Shown: positions 8,241-16,969, counted from the stretch's first letter. The stretch: DNA of 64,000 nucleotides from Palsa-506 sp963836355 (GCA_963836355.1 CAWIJO010000001.1:1-64000); one strand, 5' to 3'. Notes: generated by a model not told the origin, from the sequence alone. Numbers and translations are program-made.

Positions 8241-9878
8241 GTGAGCGGCGGCCTGGGCCTGCCCGCCGCGGCGGGCGCCGTCAGCGAGCAGACGGTGGCC
8301 TTCGCCGCCGGGCTCATCGACCGCAGCGGCCAGGCACCCGTCATCGAGGCCGCGCTGGCGAAGGCGACCGGGCGGCCCCGCCCGCTGCCGGCCCGCGCCG
8401 TGCTCACCGCGCTTTTGTGCCTGGCCCTTGACGACCGGCCGCTGTTCCTCACCGAGGCCACCCGGCTGCTGTTCTGCCAGCTCACCGGTGCTTCCCGGGC
8501 CCTGCTCGGCGTCACCGGCACCGCCGCCACCCACCCGGCGTTCCTGGCCGCCTACCGCCGCCTCCGCTACTGCTACCACGCCATCTTGTCAGTCATGGAT
8601 CCCTCGGCGCTGCCGAAAAACCGGCGCCTCACCCAGGATCAGCTCGCCGCGAAGACCAGGGAACTGGCCCCGGGCCAGGCCGAGGCCGCCCGCCAGCGGC
8701 TGGAAGCGTTCATCAACTCCCTGCTGGAAGCCAGCATCTCGGTCCTGACCGAGGAGGAGCGGGCAGCCTACGACGGATCAGCGGGCCTGGACGCCACCGC
8801 GGTCCCGCTGTTCTCCCGCGGCCCGTCCCGCCGGGCCGGCCTGTGCGCCAGCGACCCCGACGGCGGCTGGTACGTCCGCGAAGGAGACCACCGCGACCGC
8901 GAGGACAACAAGGGCAAGCCCCTGCGCAAGCTCGCCTGGGCGCTGGAAGCGACGATCGCGGCAATGGCACGCCCGCCCGGCGCCGGGCCTGCCAGCCCGA
9001 ACCTGGCGATCGGCGTGGCGCTGGCCCGGCCCGGCGCCGATCCCGGCGGCACCGGCGCCCGGGTCCTGGCCTCTGCCGCCGCCCGCGGCCACCAGGCCGG
9101 CTGGCTCGGCTTCGACCGCGCCCGCACCGCCGCGCTGCCCGGCCGGTTCCACCTGCCCGCCCGGGCGCTGGGCTACAAGCCGGTCATGGACTACCGCGCC
9201 GACCAGCTCGGCATCCAGGCCACCGCCGGCGGCACCTTGCTGGCCGGGGGCAGCTGGTACTGCCCGGCGCTGCCCGAGCCGCTCATCTCGGCCACCGCCG
9301 GCCTGCGCGACCACGCCATCGACCGGCCCGCCTACGACACGCAGATCGCCGCCCGGGCCCCTTACCGGCTCAAGCGCAAAGACGGCCCGGACGCCGACGG
9401 GTACCAGCGGCTGTCCTGCCCCGCCCTCGGCAGGCATCCCGGCCTGATGTGCCCGCTACGAGCCGCCTCACTACAGCCACGCGACGGGCGGCCCAAGGTA
9501 CTCACGCCCCCGCAAGAACCGCCGAAAGCCTGCCGGCAGACCACGATCACCATCCCCCCGGACGCCGGCGCCCGCTACCGCCAGGACCTCCCCTACGGCA
9601 GCCCGGCCTGGCACGCCCGCTACGCCACCTTGCGCAACACCATCGAAGGCCTCAACGGGCTCATCAAAGACCCCGCTCACGAGGCCCTCGCCCAGCCCGC
9701 CAGACGCCGCGTCCGCGGCATCGCCGCCCAGTCCATCTTCACCGCCCTGCTGCTGATGGCCGCCAACATCCGGAAGATCCGCGCCTGGCGGGCCCTCACC
9801 ACCCGCGACAAGGCCCGCATCACCCGGCGCGCACGGCGACGGCGGGCGTCCCTGCGCGACTACCTCCCCGACGGCTAA
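8241..9878 (+). CDS. DDE-transposase-like protein of the candidate transposon
   Basis: 545 aa from GTG 8241, which overlaps the TGA of the recombinase-like gene (GTGA); no better ribosome site is visible, so coupling is likely. It resembles IS1182/IS5-type transposases in outline: an early Asp segment (GSAGLDATAVPLFSRG), a SDPDGGWYV segment, a middle Asp (GWLGFDRARTAALPG), a Cys-bearing stretch (LSCPALGRHPGLMCPL) and a late Glu in TLRNTIEGLNGLIKD followed by RRRVRGIAAQ. The N-terminal 130 residues (RPLPARAVLTALLCLALDDR) look like a DUF772-type region. Partnership with a tyrosine-recombinase-like protein is unusual. A role in mobilisation is inferred. Confidence 0.65.
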   Translation: MSGGLGLPAAAGAVSEQTVAFAAGLIDRSGQAPVIEAALAKATGRPRPLPARAVLTALLCLALDDRPLFLTEATRLLFCQLTGASRALLGVTGTAATHPAFLAAYRRLRYCYHAILSVMDPSALPKNRRLTQDQLAAKTRELAPGQAEAARQRLEAFINSLLEASISVLTEEERAAYDGSAGLDATAVPLFSRGPSRRAGLCASDPDGGWYVREGDHRDREDNKGKPLRKLAWALEATIAAMARPPGAGPASPNLAIGVALARPGADPGGTGARVLASAAARGHQAGWLGFDRARTAALPGRFHLPARALGYKPVMDYRADQLGIQATAGGTLLAGGSWYCPALPEPLISATAGLRDHAIDRPAYDTQIAARAPYRLKRKDGPDADGYQRLSCPALGRHPGLMCPLRAASLQPRDGRPKVLTPPQEPPKACRQTTITIPPDAGARYRQDLPYGSPAWHARYATLRNTIEGLNGLIKDPAHEALAQPARRRVRGIAAQSIFTALLLMAANIRKIRAWRALTTRDKARITRRARRRRASLRDYLPDG

Positions 9879-10092
9879 CAAGCACAAGCAGCCCTCGCCA
9901 CCTCGAACCCTTCAGCCCGCCAGGTCAGCCACGCCTCAGGCCAGCCCGCAGCACCCGCAACAGGCTCACCAGCACTCCCGGCCAGGCCAGACAGCTTCAG
10001 CACCAGCGTCAGAGCCCGGCGTCATACTAAAAACCAGGTCACCGCCAGAGTTCTGTCGGCACGAGACCGGCAGTTCTGTCGGTAACCCCGGG

Positions 10093-10124
10093 TGGAGCTA
10101 TGGGGATTCGAACCCCAGACCTCT
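10093..10124 (-). other. tRNA/tmRNA 3'-end fragment (att core 2, interrupted by IS110)
   Basis: Identical to the 32-bp core at 951-982. IS110 copy 1 begins directly after its last CT. Unlike the other copies, its left flank is the end of the DUF6788 module rather than the GC-rich head, so the left arm is missing here. Confidence 0.8.
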
Positions 10125-10203
10125 GACCGGAAAATAACGGCCTCAGCCACGGCGCGGCAGCGAACCCTGGCCGGTGACTGGCGGAAGATCTGAGCAGCCG
10201 GGG

Positions 10204-11553
10204 TCAGGCGGCCTGGGCGAGGGTGACGGTGTAGCCCAGTGCCTCCAGCTGTCGGACGTGGCTGCGGGTCTTGCGGTTCTTGTCGATGCGGCTGGCGTAG
10301 TAGCCGGCGCCCAGCTCGCGGAAACGGGCGGCTGGGTCGGCGAGCAGGTGCCACACGATGACCAGGATGGAGCGGGCGACGGCGACCAGGGCCCGCAGCT
10401 TGCCGCGCCGCCGGGCGATGCGCCGGTAGCGCTCGCCGAGGAAGGTGTCGGTCCGGCCGGCCGCGGCGGCGGCCTCGCCCAGGACGCCCTTGAGATAGGG
10501 GTTTCCCTTGCCGGTGCGCCCGGACTGGTTCCTGGCCCCGGACTGGATGGTCCGCGGAGATAGCTTCGCCCAGGACACCAGGTGCCCGGGAGTGGGGAAG
10601 ACGCCCATGTTCAGGCCTATCTCGGCGATGATCACCTGGGCGGCCGGAGCGCCGATGCCGGTGACCTCGTCCAGGCGGTCGACCGCGGGCAGCACCGGCG
10701 CGCCCGGGCCCAGGCCCGCGCCCGGGCCGGTGACACCATCGGCGTCCACGCCCCACGCCCCACGCATCGCCGCGATCAGCTCCCCGGCACGGCTGGTGAT
10801 CTTGTCGATGTGCGTGGTGAGGCTGTCGATCTGGTCCAGCAGTACCCGGGCCAGCTCGCCGTGGTGGTCATCGAACCGGCCGTTGAGCGCCTCAACGAGG
10901 CGATCGTGCTTGGCCCGCATCTTCCCGCGGGCCAGCCCGGCGAGGACCTCCGGGTCGCGCTCCCCCGCGATCAGCGCCTCCAGCATGTCCCGGACCGACT
11001 TGGAGCCGGTCTTGCTGGCCACCGCCGTGACCTTAATCAGGGCATCCTCGAGCAGCTTCTCCAGCCTCGACCAGTGCCGGGTCCGCTCCCGGGTCAGGTC
11101 AGTCCGCAGCCGCGTGTAATCCCGCAGCCGGCGGATCTCCGCGGGCGGCACGAAGCTGGGCCGCAGCATCCCCCGCTCCGTCAGCTTCGCCTGCCACACG
11201 CAATCCAGCTTGTCGCTCTTCGGGCGCCCCGGGACGTTCGCCACGTCCCGCGAGTTGACCAGCTGCACGTCCAGCCCGGCCGCCTCCAGCAGGTAAAACC
11301 AGATCCGCCAGTAATCCGACGTCGACTCCAGGGTGACCTTCGCGATCCGCTCGGCCGCCAGGTGATCAGCCAGCTCCATCACCGAGCCGGTGTCCGCGTC
11401 CACCTCCCACACCCTGGTCTGCCGCCTCCCCGGCCTGGCCGGATGCGGCACCCGGGTGCACACCATCCCGGTCGCCTTGGCCACGTCCACCGCGGCCACC
11501 CGCTCCAGGACCTGCTCGTACTCCGCATCCTCGATCTCCTGCGGCACCATCAT
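10204..11553 (-). CDS. IS110-family DEDD recombinase
   Basis: 449 aa. I prefer ATG 11553 because GAGAGGTG lies 7 bp upstream; an extension of nine codons is open. The N-terminal RuvC-like DEDD domain has Asp in VAAVDVAKAT (~23), Glu in TLESTSDYW (~76) and the Asp pair in KSDKLDCVW (~114, 117). A coiled-coil middle follows, then a C-terminal Tnp_20 domain with HhH-like DEVTGIGAPAAQVIIAE and the Ser-containing SGARNQSGRTGKGNPYL. Family members recombine donor and target DNA under guidance of a bridge RNA. This copy and the one at 27052 are nearly identical and intact. Confidence 0.95.
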   Translation of the reverse strand: MMVPQEIEDAEYEQVLERVAAVDVAKATGMVCTRVPHPARPGRRQTRVWEVDADTGSVMELADHLAAERIAKVTLESTSDYWRIWFYLLEAAGLDVQLVNSRDVANVPGRPKSDKLDCVWQAKLTERGMLRPSFVPPAEIRRLRDYTRLRTDLTRERTRHWSRLEKLLEDALIKVTAVASKTGSKSVRDMLEALIAGERDPEVLAGLARGKMRAKHDRLVEALNGRFDDHHGELARVLLDQIDSLTTHIDKITSRAGELIAAMRGAWGVDADGVTGPGAGLGPGAPVLPAVDRLDEVTGIGAPAAQVIIAEIGLNMGVFPTPGHLVSWAKLSPRTIQSGARNQSGRTGKGNPYLKGVLGEAAAAAGRTDTFLGERYRRIARRRGKLRALVAVARSILVIVWHLLADPAARFRELGAGYYASRIDKNRKTRSHVRQLEALGYTVTLAQAA

Positions 11554-11614
11554 CGCCAGCACCTCTCGCCTCGCCATCAAGACACGCGCGCGGATGCCCG
11601 GGGGCCTCAGTAGG

Positions 11615-11720
11615 AACCGAAATTCTGACCGGCGTGCTCAAAGGCAACAGTGCGCGACCCGAAGGTCAAGGCCCCGGCGCCAGACTTGCATACGGGCTTG
11701 CGTCCCAGAGAGAAATACCG
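11615..11720 (-). ncRNA. Candidate bridge RNA of IS110 copy 1 (guide-bearing part)
   Basis: The bounds mark only the guide-bearing part. Reading the minus strand 5'->3': ATGCAAG (11691-11685) equals the left target half plus the core AG. GACCT (11667-11663) is the complement of the right target AGGTC next to the core. CCGGTCAG (11632-11625) equals the left donor end plus AG (element end at 10130-10123). The order target loop then donor loop matches the described IS110-group bridge RNAs. The right donor guide is not evident beyond 3 nt. Transcription and fold are inferred. Confidence 0.55.
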
Positions 11721-11888
11721 GCGTCAGCGGGCAGCCACCAGCACCCTGCCACCGCCCAGGCCATTCCACAGCCCGACCACGCAAAACCACCCCCGAAGCC
11801 GACACCACCGCGCGGCAGCCCGCCCGCGCCGACGCCCGCCCGACCGCCATTTTCACGCCAGCGCAACGTCCCCACAAGGACACCAGGA

Positions 11889-12228
11889 CTTGCATGCCAT
11901 GAAGTCCGAGGCCAGCCCCTGACCAGCCCTGACCTGGCGTGACCAGCAGAAACAGCGACGGGGAGCAACGCAGAGCGACGCGGAACAACGCCCGCCAACG
12001 CCGATCTGCTACCCAGACCGCTACCCAGGACGCGCCCGCTCAGCACTCCCCCGGCACCGGCCACGCCGCACCCTGGCAGCCTTGCAATGCAAGCGTAACT
12101 GGGCCTGACCGAGCGCGGCCCCGCCGTCCCCAAGACAGCGAGCACGCCCGGGATCTCATGCCCGCAGTCCGCCGCCAGGCCCGTTCCGACCGCAGCGACC
12201 GATACCCGGAACATCCGACTCTGCCGAT
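11889..12228. repeat. Right half of att-like repeat flanking IS110 copy 1
   Basis: Begins with the core CT and TGCATGCCATGAAG, continues with a GCTACCCA pair at 12008-12028 and ends near CTCTGCC. It is diverged by scattered substitutions from 983-1320 and 28739-29072, so the family copies are old relative to the IS110 insertions, which are nearly identical. Confidence 0.75.
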
Positions 12229-12350
12229 GAGCGTGCATCCACCGCGCCGCGACCGGCAGCGTGGGAACCTGCTGTGACAATGCGAAGTCGGGCTCGCGTC
12301 ACGCTGCTGATCTGATTGTCACAAGCAACGCCGCACGCAGAGGAACTTCC

Positions 12351-12875
12351 GTGACCTACATCGACCTGAGCAAACGCTCCGACTTCCCGACTGCGTTCGA
12401 CGAACGCGCCACCCTGACCCAGCTCCTGAGCTATGTCCGCCTGACCGTGCACGCCAAGTGCGTCGGCTTGTCCCAGTCGGACGCGGTGCAGACGCCGCTG
12501 GAGAGCTCGCCGGCCATGAGCATCGCCGGCCTGGTCAGCCATCTGCGCTGGTCAGAAGCCTTCTGGATCGACGTCGTCTTCCTCGGCCGGCCCAACCAGT
12601 GGCCGGGCACGGACGACGACTCCGAGCTCCAGATGCGCCGTGGACTCGAACAACCCCTGGCCGAACTACTCGACGAGTACGCCAAGCAGGCAGCCCACAC
12701 CGACGACGTCATTGCTGCCCGCGACTGGGACGCAGAAGCAGTCGGCCGGGACGAAAATACCGGCAAGCCGTTCGCGTTGCGGTACATCATCACGCACCTG
12801 ATCGCGGAGACCGCTCGGCACAACGGCCACCTCGACATCCTCCGCGAGCTCGCCGATGGCGTCACCGGCGACTAG
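12351..12875 (+). CDS. DinB/DUF664 family protein
   Basis: 174 aa from GTG 12351, with AGAGGA 8 bp upstream. It is a four-helix DinB-fold protein of the DUF664 type: the motif SIAGLVSHLRWSEAFWIDVVFLG provides a metal-binding His, with further His in YIITHLIAETARHNGHLDIL. The usual three-His metal site is complete (H...H...H). Related proteins are mycothiol- or bacillithiol-dependent transferases or have no assigned activity. It stands alone, between an att-like repeat and IS30. Confidence 0.85.
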   Translation: MTYIDLSKRSDFPTAFDERATLTQLLSYVRLTVHAKCVGLSQSDAVQTPLESSPAMSIAGLVSHLRWSEAFWIDVVFLGRPNQWPGTDDDSELQMRRGLEQPLAELLDEYAKQAAHTDDVIAARDWDAEAVGRDENTGKPFALRYIITHLIAETARHNGHLDILRELADGVTGD

Positions 12876-12986
12876 CCGACTGAACCGCTTTCTATGCCGC
12901 CCTTCGGGCGTGGCCAAGGTTCGACAGCCTACCGAGGACACCGAATGTTTATGTCTGTTACGAGCGCCGACAAACGGCCTAGACTG

Positions 12987-14149
12987 CTTGATCACAGGCG
13001 GTCCAAGCAATCGGGTTTAACGGGCGACACGGGTTTAACGTCCGAATCGGGCGTTGCCGGTGATGATCTTCCTGTTGTGAAAATCTCGCGCGACACGCGA
13101 GACGGCAGGAGAGAACGTGGCGCCCAGGCGCATGCCGCTTACCATGGAAGACCGTGAGGACATTTCCCGCGGCTTGGCGAAAGGACTGGAGAACAAGGAC
13201 ATAGCGGTCTCGATCGGGCGTGACGAATCGGTCGTATCCCGGGAGATCGCGCGGCACGGTGGCCGGGAAGCGTACCGTGCATGGAAAGCAGAGGCGGCCG
13301 CCCGCGAATCACGAAGCCGCCCGAAGGAGCGCAAAATAGACACCGGTCCTGAACTGCGGGACCGGGTCGCCGGCGACCTGATGAAAGGCTGGTCGCCAGA
13401 GGAGATAGCGGGCAGGCTGTGCTACGAGCGGTCCCGGGGAGAAACGGGCATGTCCGTATCGCACGAGGCAATCTACACGTGGATCTACGCCCAGCCCAAA
13501 GGCGAGCTGGCCCGTGCCGGGATTATCCTGCGCACTGGCCGCGAGCAGCGGAAACCCCGCGGGCGCAAGAAGATCCCGGGCGCGAGGATCACCGGGATGC
13601 GGTCGGTCGACGACCGGCCGGCCGAGGTGGCGGGCCGGCAGGTGCCCGGCCACTGGGAGGGCGACCTGGTCATCGGCAAGGGCGGAAAGTCCGCTATGGG
13701 CACCCTGGTCGAGCGGGTCAGCCGGTTCCTGTGCCCGGTCGCGCTGCCGCACGGGCACGACGCCGACTCGGTCAAGGACGCCCTCTTCGACGCGGTGAAA
13801 GACCTGCCCGCGCACCTGCGCAAGTCGCTGACCTGGGACCAGGGCACCGAGATGGCCCGGCATGCGGCCCTCACCCTCGCTGCGGACCTTCCCGTGTATT
13901 TCGCCCACGCGCATTCCCCGTGGGAGCGCGGCACCAACGAGAACACCAACGGGCTCATCCGGGAATACTTCCCGAAAGGGACAGAAATAACCGGCGACAT
14001 GAATTACCTTTGGATGGTCTCTGACTCACTTAATGACCGGCCCCGTGCTATACTCGGATTCAGGAAGCCAAGCGAAGTGTTCGCGGAGCTAATGCTTCAG
14101 GAAGCCGTGATTCCACCGGCCTGAATTGCTTCGATCGCTTGAGACCGCC
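12987..14149 (+). mobile_element. IS30-family element, copy 1
   Basis: 1163 bp, equal in length to copy 2 (60025-61187). The 3-bp duplication is CTG (12984-12986 and 14150-14152). Ends contain inverted GGCGGTC...AAGC motifs (left GGCGGTCCAAGCAATCG; right complement GGCGGTCTCAAGCGATCG), offset by 10 bp on the left. It carries one intact transposase. The flanking sequence is not part of a recognisable gene. Confidence 0.88.
13117..14124 (+). CDS. IS30-family transposase
   Basis: 335 aa; the GTG start is preceded by GGCAGGAGAGAAC. The N-terminal helix-turn-helix (REDISRGLAKGLENKDIAVS, then ESVVSREIARHGG) is typical for IS30. The catalytic rve domain has Asp in HWEGDLVIGKGGKSAMGTLV, Asp in LTWDQGTEMARH and Glu in ERGTNENTNGLIREYFPKGT. 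The length is normal. It differs from the copy at 60155 by essentially one residue (Glu/Asp near position 51), so the two insertions are recent. Confidence 0.95.
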   Translation: MAPRRMPLTMEDREDISRGLAKGLENKDIAVSIGRDESVVSREIARHGGREAYRAWKAEAAARESRSRPKERKIDTGPELRDRVAGDLMKGWSPEEIAGRLCYERSRGETGMSVSHEAIYTWIYAQPKGELARAGIILRTGREQRKPRGRKKIPGARITGMRSVDDRPAEVAGRQVPGHWEGDLVIGKGGKSAMGTLVERVSRFLCPVALPHGHDADSVKDALFDAVKDLPAHLRKSLTWDQGTEMARHAALTLAADLPVYFAHAHSPWERGTNENTNGLIREYFPKGTEITGDMNYLWMVSDSLNDRPRAILGFRKPSEVFAELMLQEAVIPPA

Positions 14150-14160
14150 CTGACGTGGTC

Positions 14161-14322
14161 TCAGCGAAGGAGCGAACGCAGAAGCTTGAACGGTGCCAAG
14201 ATGATCCAGTTGATCAGCTTGATTAGGGGATCACCGATTATGCCAAGCCCGAAGGCCTTGAGCATCACGGGAAAGATCATTAACGCAAAATAAATGATCA
14301 CCAAGCCAACTAGTATGCCCAT
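14161..14322 (-). CDS. Small hydrophobic membrane protein (hypothetical)
   Basis: 53 aa from ATG 14322, with GAGG 11 bp upstream. One long hydrophobic helix (GILVGLVIIYFALMIFPVML) is followed by a second amphipathic or hydrophobic helix (LIKLINWIILAPFKLLRSLL). Base composition is markedly less GC-rich than its neighbours. No family recognised. It lies 11 bp from the IS30 end, so the insertion may have cut its 3' context. Confidence 0.45.
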   Translation of the reverse strand: MGILVGLVIIYFALMIFPVMLKAFGLGIIGDPLIKLINWIILAPFKLLRSLLR

Positions 14323-14552
14323 ACGGCTCACATCCTCGATCAACCGCCGGCGCTGACCCAAGCCGTCAACGCGCCTTGCGCTCAATCCATCAACATCTTA
14401 CGGCCCGAAGGACTTTCGTGAGACAGCCCCGCGTCCCGTTGAGGACGCCCAGGGCTGACCGGTCTTGGCCGCGGCAGATCGTCAGTCCAGGACATCTACA
14501 CGTCCTCTCTTGCCGCGGAGCGCGCTCGTACCGAGTTCAGGGTGCGCGGACC

Positions 14553-15322
14553 TCAGGGATCCGGTGGCCTCAGGTGCGCATCGAAGAAAGCGGCAATCCG
14601 GGCTCTGGCGTCGTCCGTCGCCTGTTCATCGAAGCCCATCCCGATCAGCGGGCCACTGAGCAGGCTGACGACCGTGAACACCCGGGGCAGCGCCGCATCC
14701 TTACCCGCCGCACCTGCGAACGTGGCCAGCATGCCGGGATGGTTGTTCATGAAGGAGTGACCGACGCCTGGGTAGACTTTCACGTCATTGTCGATGCCGT
14801 TGCTGTCCAGGATTCGCTTCAGCCGGACCGGCGCGTCCCCACCGGTCGGTCACGGGCACCGTAGCTGGCCACGATCGGGCAGGCGTTCCCGAGCAGGTCC
14901 TCGGCGTTTCTGGGCAGCGCCCCATAGTTGACACTCGAGGCTTCGAACCCATGCCCGGCCGCCAGGACAACAGCGAATCCGCCGCCCAGGCAAAAACCGA
15001 TCACTCCGATATGCCCGGTGCAGCCGGGCTGGCCCGCGAGCCAGGACCGGGTGGCGTCGACGTCATCGAAGGCGGGACCCCGGCCCCGGGCGATGTCCCT
15101 GATGGTGGATACGACGCAGCGGATCTTGCCGCCCCAGGAGTAAAGATCCGGTGCCACCGCGAGATACCCCGCACCAGCCAGCCATTCCGCCTGCGCGCGC
15201 AGATCCGCCGTCATGCCGACGGCGTCATGGATGACCACAACACCCGGCCAGGGCCCAGGGCTCGTGGGTGTCGCCAGGTAGCCGCGCAATCGCCGCGGGG
15301 CTCGGATCTGGACCTCGCCCAT
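14553..15322 (-). pseudogene. Dienelactone hydrolase family gene with frameshift
   Basis: From ATG 15322 (GGAGGG upstream) the protein starts MGEVQIRAPRRLRGYLATP and contains the nucleophile GVIGFCLGGGFAVV (Cys) and ASYGARD (Asp). The frame then breaks by one base near 14840-14850 and resumes in another frame with KVYPGVGHSFMNNHPG (His), ending at 14553. All three catalytic residues of the Cys-Asp-His hydrolase are present, so a single indel, real or from sequencing, is the only visible defect. Intact length would be about 255 aa. Confidence 0.8.
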
Positions 15323-15551
15323 GGTCGCCCTCCTGGTTCGCCGCCGGCGGGACGCCGGATCCAGCCGCGGATTCGCCGGCCCGCCCGCGGCAGCGATCTT
15401 GCGTGAACCAATTATCACCGGGACCAAGCGCTCAACCACCGGCAGGTACCGGGACCTGACTCCGCGCGGGTTGGGTCCGGCCGCTATGTGCGCGCGTGCC
15501 CGGTGTGTCCGCAAACCGGTACGACTACCGGGGTCAGGCAAGGCCCGGACA

Positions 15552-15662
15552 CTACTGGCATGCCACACAAGGACACCGAGCCGGCTTCGCCTTGGCGAAA
15601 GCCGACTCGAAGTCAGCCTCCTGCCCAGGCATCACCGGCAGCAATGCGTGTTCCGAGATCAT
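15552..15662 (-). pseudogene. Antibiotic-biosynthesis-monooxygenase (ABM) domain fragment
   Basis: ATG 15662 with a strong GGGAGG upstream encodes MISEHALLPVMPGQEADFES, typical of the first beta-strand and helix of a dimeric ABM-fold protein. It runs only 36 codons before a stop, where a full domain needs ~95 residues. Sequence beyond is unrelated, so the gene is truncated. Confidence 0.55.
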
Positions 15663-15842
15663 GAGCGCATCCTCCCCAGGTATCGGGCCTGGTCCGCACC
15701 CCGTACAGGAACGCGCTCTTGCCGCGATGAGGTATGCCGGGAGGGCCAGGGTGCCGAAGCAGGCCGTTGCATTGGTTCGATAGAGATCAGGGCAGCACCG
15801 TAGGCGTCCGGCAAGGTTCCGCTGCCACAAGGAGGCATTCGA

Positions 15843-16166
15843 ATGAGAGTGTGCGTGCCGATCACCGCCGAGGGCCAGGTTGACCCGCGCTGGGGACGAG
15901 CCGATCGTGTCGCGGTGGCCAGCGTGGTCGACGGCCAGATCGCCGACTGGCAGGAGTTCACGGTCGGCTGGGGAACGCTGCATGACGAGGGAACCGAGGG
16001 TGCCCATCACGCCCGGGTGGCACGGTTCTTGCGGGACAACAAGGTCCAGGCGGTCGCGGTCCGCCATGTGGGTCCGGGCATGCAGCGCATGCTCGGCTCG
16101 ATGGCGATCCGGGTCGTCGACGGCCTTGGCGGCGACGCGCGCAGCGCGGCGAGCGCGGCCGGATGA
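15843..16166 (+). CDS. Dinitrogenase iron-molybdenum cofactor-binding domain protein (NifX/MTH1175-like)
   Basis: 107 aa; ATG 15843 with AAGGAGG 7 bp upstream. The sequence MRVCVPITAEGQVDPRWGRA, then GTEGAHHARVARFLRDNKVQ, then VRHVGPGMQRML follows the Nitro_FeMo-Co fold (RNase H-like), which binds metal-sulphur cofactors in NifX/NafY. Orphan versions exist in non-diazotrophs with no known role. No nif genes are in view, so nitrogen fixation is not implied. Confidence 0.8.
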   Translation: MRVCVPITAEGQVDPRWGRADRVAVASVVDGQIADWQEFTVGWGTLHDEGTEGAHHARVARFLRDNKVQAVAVRHVGPGMQRMLGSMAIRVVDGLGGDARSAASAAG

Positions 16167-16302
16167 GCCCGGGTCGGCAGCGCGCGGTCATCACGGCAAC
16201 ACTTGCCCTCATCCGCCGCGTGTGGCGTGCTTCTGCTCTCTGATGCCGTTGGCGGGCGGTGCGGGCGGGTTCGTCCGAAGCCAAGGCGACGATGGTCCGT
16301 GG

Positions 16303-16749
16303 TCAGGCGGAGCGAGCGCTTCCAGCGTCTTCAAGCTGGTGCTTCAGTCCCGTCCAGATCCGGCGCTCCATGCGTCCGCCAAGGGCGGCGACCAGCGGAC
16401 CGAGCATCCGCATCCAGCCCTTCGGGCGCACCTGCCAGTCCCAGCTCATGACCGTGCCGTCGCCCTCAGCGGCGAAGCTCAGCCCTCCGGTCGTTTCCAT
16501 CATCGAGCTGGCCGTGCGCGAACTGAACCGGTGCGGCCGGTCGAACTCGGTCAGCTCAACAAGCATCTCCCCGCCAGCCTTGCCCATGCGCGCGCGGAAT
16601 CGCGTGTCCAGCCCGATCGGCAGCGGGGTGAGCAACTCCACGCCGGTCATGGCCGGATTAAATGATGGCTCGTTGCGCGAATCGGCGGCCGTGTCGAATA
16701 CCCGCTCCACCGGCGCCGCGATGCGGATACGACCGCTGATACGGGCCAT
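16303..16749 (-). CDS. SRPBCC (polyketide cyclase/dehydrase-like) family protein
   Basis: 148 aa from ATG 16749; an open extension of 56 codons upstream reads like non-coding sequence. MARISGRIRIAAPVERVFDT, then EPSFNPAMTGVELLT, then RFRARMGKAGGEMLVELTEF and the C-terminal helix GGRMERRIWTGLKHQLEDA form a START-like helix-grip fold with a hydrophobic ligand cavity. The ligand is unknown. The gene is single and on the same strand as the hydrolase at 16970, with 220 bp between. Confidence 0.85.
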   Translation of the reverse strand: MARISGRIRIAAPVERVFDTAADSRNEPSFNPAMTGVELLTPLPIGLDTRFRARMGKAGGEMLVELTEFDRPHRFSSRTASSMMETTGGLSFAAEGDGTVMSWDWQVRPKGWMRMLGPLVAALGGRMERRIWTGLKHQLEDAGSARSA

Positions 16750-16969
16750 TGTTCCAGGGTACTTCTGCCCGCTGCCCGGATCGTCCGAAGTCCTCACATG
16801 AGGGTCATGCTCAGCCAGCTCGGGCCGGCCGAACCGCGCCGAGCGACTGCCGGCAGAGGTCCAGGCGCCATTAAGGACCGCCCTCAATTGCCGCCGGGCG
16901 CGCTCACGCACGACCATGCCGCATTAGCGGGCTCGCCCGCTCAGCTGCTGGTGTGAAGTGGCTTCGGCT

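Larger units (their letters stand above)
6065..8244 (+). pseudogene. Tyrosine-recombinase-like protein, split by IS3-A
   Basis: The N-terminal part (6065-6300) reads ...LPRARCVLACLAGFAAGRGI... and resumes after the IS3 at 7609 as LYQLAGQVHGP...; removing IS3 and one GGTG duplication restores the frame. The C-terminal domain keeps the first Arg (GAGLRPGELAAL), a second Arg in the box II region (AGRCRASFICDHL) and a Tyr (SLARYARHV), but the usual His residues of HxxR and LGH are missing, so catalysis is doubtful. ATG 6065 is out of frame with the rest by one base at about 6076. The stop overlaps the GTG of the DDE-like gene. Confidence 0.65.
5568..10058. mobile_element. Candidate transposon: DUF6788 / recombinase-like / DDE-like module
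   Basis: The module carries a divergent DUF6788 gene (5649-5996, minus), a tyrosine-recombinase-like gene (6065-8244, plus, split by an IS3) and a DDE-transposase-like gene (8241-9878, plus, GTGA-coupled). It is bracketed by an inverted repeat: CGACAGAACTC at 5568-5578 and its exact complement at 10048-10058. On the inner side both arms continue with TGGCGG (after a 6-bp spacer on the left, directly on the right). A second, partial copy of the right-end motif (CAGTTCTGTCGG) lies at 10071-10082. Ends and mobility are inferred; no target duplication was identified. Confidence 0.5.
10125..11890 (-). mobile_element. IS110-family element, copy 1
   Basis: 1766 bp, the same length as copy 2 (26973-28738). 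Comparison with the unoccupied site at 975-990 shows insertion at a CT dinucleotide (10123-10124 and 11889-11890; AG on the transposase strand), with no other duplication and no terminal inverted repeats, as in IS110 elements. A short end (79 bp) follows the transposase stop, and a long non-coding end (about 340 bp) precedes its start. The long 5' end is where IS110-group bridge RNAs are encoded. Confidence 0.92.

Noticed and set aside
10582..11613. 343-aa plus-strand frame opposite the IS110 recombinase (also at 27430)
   Set aside because: Antisense shadow; His/Pro/Arg-rich without domains.
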